Assembly (NCBI RefSeq): GCF_004210375.1
Contig: NC_134830.1
Location: 5,456,001 to 5,520,000, forward strand
Length of the DNA stretch: 64,000 nt
From: Tachypleus tridentatus
Taxonomy: Eukaryota; Arthropoda; Merostomata; Xiphosura; Limulidae
Direction: 5' to 3'
Of this stretch, positions 62,263 through 64,000 are shown one piece after another. Position 1 is the first letter of the stretch. Each line of letters begins with the position of its first letter. The notes under the pieces were generated by a model. That model made no database searches. It was not told the origin of the DNA and was given only the letters and a program-made list of their open reading frames with translations. Made by a program: the position numbers and the translations under genes.

Positions 62263-63654
62263 GATACTTTACAATCCACTTTGTAAACTTTAGTTGAAAG
62301 AAAGTTCTAGGATTAGGTAATACAAAAAGTAATGATTTTATGTCAGGTAATAAGATATTAATCGCTTAATCTGGAGTCTGTCTATCGATTGCTCTGTTTC
62401 TAAAGGAAGAATATGACCTTCATTCAGGTAAAACCAGTTTATGACAAATTATTATCTCTCCAACCGACACGGTCTTGCCAAAGATAATTCCAAGTGATAT
62501 GAAAGAAGATTTCCTGAAGCCAAAACTGTTACAAATTCCACAGATTTCCAAGTGGTCATTGTCCTTAAAATATATATAAATACGAGTTGTTTTTATCATT
62601 AAAACTATCTGTATTCAAGTTGCTAACCACTCACATGAGATCATTGTCCATTGTCCAAATTCAATATGGGTTGTTTTGACACCTGCATTTAAGTCATTGA
62701 CCATTTCAATGAAGTAACAGTCCGAAGAATTGTTTTGACCATTAGAATGATCTACACTGAAGTTGTTGACAGCACAGTAAGAAAACATGTTCTTTGTATT
62801 TATGCATCGTAATAAATATAGCGGAGCTAGCCTTCATGCAGTTTTGAATGAAACCCAACAAACCAAACGACAATACCAACTGTTTTGAGCCACTTTAAAA
62901 TGAAGGAGACAGCTTTATCAAAACGTAATATCAAAAATAAAGAGGGGTTTGCCGAAAAGTGCAAACAATGTAACAACGTAGCGTAAAAGTGGACAAGTAA
63001 AAAAAGAAAAAATAAGACAGACTCCTCAACAGCCGTAATTGTAAATAGATCTCATTTCGGTCAAAGGATGGCGTTGTAAACTAAAAGTTCAAACTTGAAG
63101 AACACATTCTATGAGCTATTATGCCGCGGCTGAAAAATGAAAAATACTTGACTCTGTTTTGTATTCGTGCTTCTCTTTGTTGCAACTGAGATATGAAAAA
63201 GAAACACGACTTTCTTGGATTTTATTTTCCATTTAAATTTCACATTACTACAAGGTTCCCCCTTGATAAAACACGTCTCTTTTGTTAATATCTTATTTGT
63301 GTATGGCCAACCCCTTTAGTCTTGCTGTTTATCTACAGACAGGTAAAATATTTCATGAAGAGAAGCTACTCATCTTTTATTATTATCTTGAAATTGATTA
63401 AAAATAAATTTTCACCCCAAGAAGGATTCAACAACGCTCTCTATTGATATAGGGAAGCCAGAAACACATATACACTGTGTTAATTACCTACAGTATTTAA
63501 TGATTATATATCTGCCCTAGAATCAGTTTGTGATACGTTTTAACATTATGGCTATGGTGAGAAATCCACAACTAAAACTGTTAAAACAAAACAATAATCA
63601 ACACATTACTGTCGTCAAAGCGCAATTCAGAACTAATATACACATGTCGACTGG
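62263..63654. other. Unique AT-rich stretch
   Basis: No genes, RNAs or arrays recognised. Confidence 0.4.
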
Positions 63655-63872
63655 TTTGTTATATGTGGGCTATCTTCGCTAGCTGTCACTAATTTAATAG
63701 TGAAAGTCTAGAGAAGGAAAGACGACAGTCAGTCAAATCCCTCCACCTCTAACTCTTAGGCTACCCTTTTACCAACGAATAGTTGGATTGACCCTCATAT
63801 TATAATGCACCCATGGCTAAAAGAGCGAAGATGTTTGGTGGGACGAAGAATTGAACCAGCGACCCTCAGCTT
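63655..63872 (-). repeat. SINE-A copy, diverged, minus orientation
   Basis: gggctatcttcgctagctgt to acgaagaattgaaccagcga covers body and B box; the tRNA-like head is cut off where the next SINE begins. Confidence 0.85.
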
Positions 63873-64000
63873 GAGTTTGTTTTTGAATTTCGCACAAAGC
63901 TATTCGAGGGCTATCTGTGTTAGCCGTCCCTAATTTAGCAGTGTAAGACTAGAGGGAAGACAGCTAGTCATCACTACCCACCGCCAACTCTTGGGCTACT
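63873..64000 (-). repeat. SINE-A copy, minus orientation, cut by the window end
   Basis: gaatttcgcacaaagctatt, cgagggctatctgtgttagc and the start of the body. It is inserted in tandem with the preceding diverged SINE. Confidence 0.92.

Overview
The window is eukaryotic nuclear DNA from an animal, most likely an arthropod. It is AT-rich, almost free of long open frames and crowded with minisatellites. It also carries tRNA-derived SINEs, two broken Tc1-like transposons and a Penelope-like retroelement fragment. The SINE body resembles sequence I associate with horseshoe crabs. That taxonomic guess is from memory and untested.

One real gene is visible: a PDGF/VEGF-family growth factor (Pvf-type) on the minus strand, in five exons spread from 48918 down to 14157. 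They are 48729-48918 (N-terminal region), 24705-24940 (first part of the cystine-knot domain), 23518-23687 (end of the knot, with the CxC), 15515-15649 (Cys-rich module) and 14157-14322 (Cys-rich module, basic tail, stop). Splice sites and reading phase agree at all four junctions, giving 298 visible residues. The exon with the start codon and signal peptide was not found and should lie above 48918, inside or beyond the window. No other functional protein-coding or RNA gene could be supported.

Layout: 1-11300 holds four large minisatellites (29, 42, 28 and 44 bp units) and a decayed 32 bp array. About 12100-14156 is probably the 3' UTR and downstream flank of the growth factor gene, with a foldback element. 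14157-48918 is the gene; its 7.8-kb third intron carries the 47, 60, 41 and 46 bp arrays and SINEs. Its 23.8-kb first visible intron carries both Tc1 elements, the Penelope fragment, several arrays and a 6.2-kb array of about 134 copies of a 46 bp unit. 48919-64000 is 5' flank or further intron, with SINEs and more arrays (37, 31, 76, 46, ~30, 35 and 29 bp units).

Roughly 27 kb (about 42 percent, estimated by eye) is tandem repeat. Most unrelated arrays have units of 28-47 bp. Several arrays have no stop codon in one or more frames and so give long spurious open frames.
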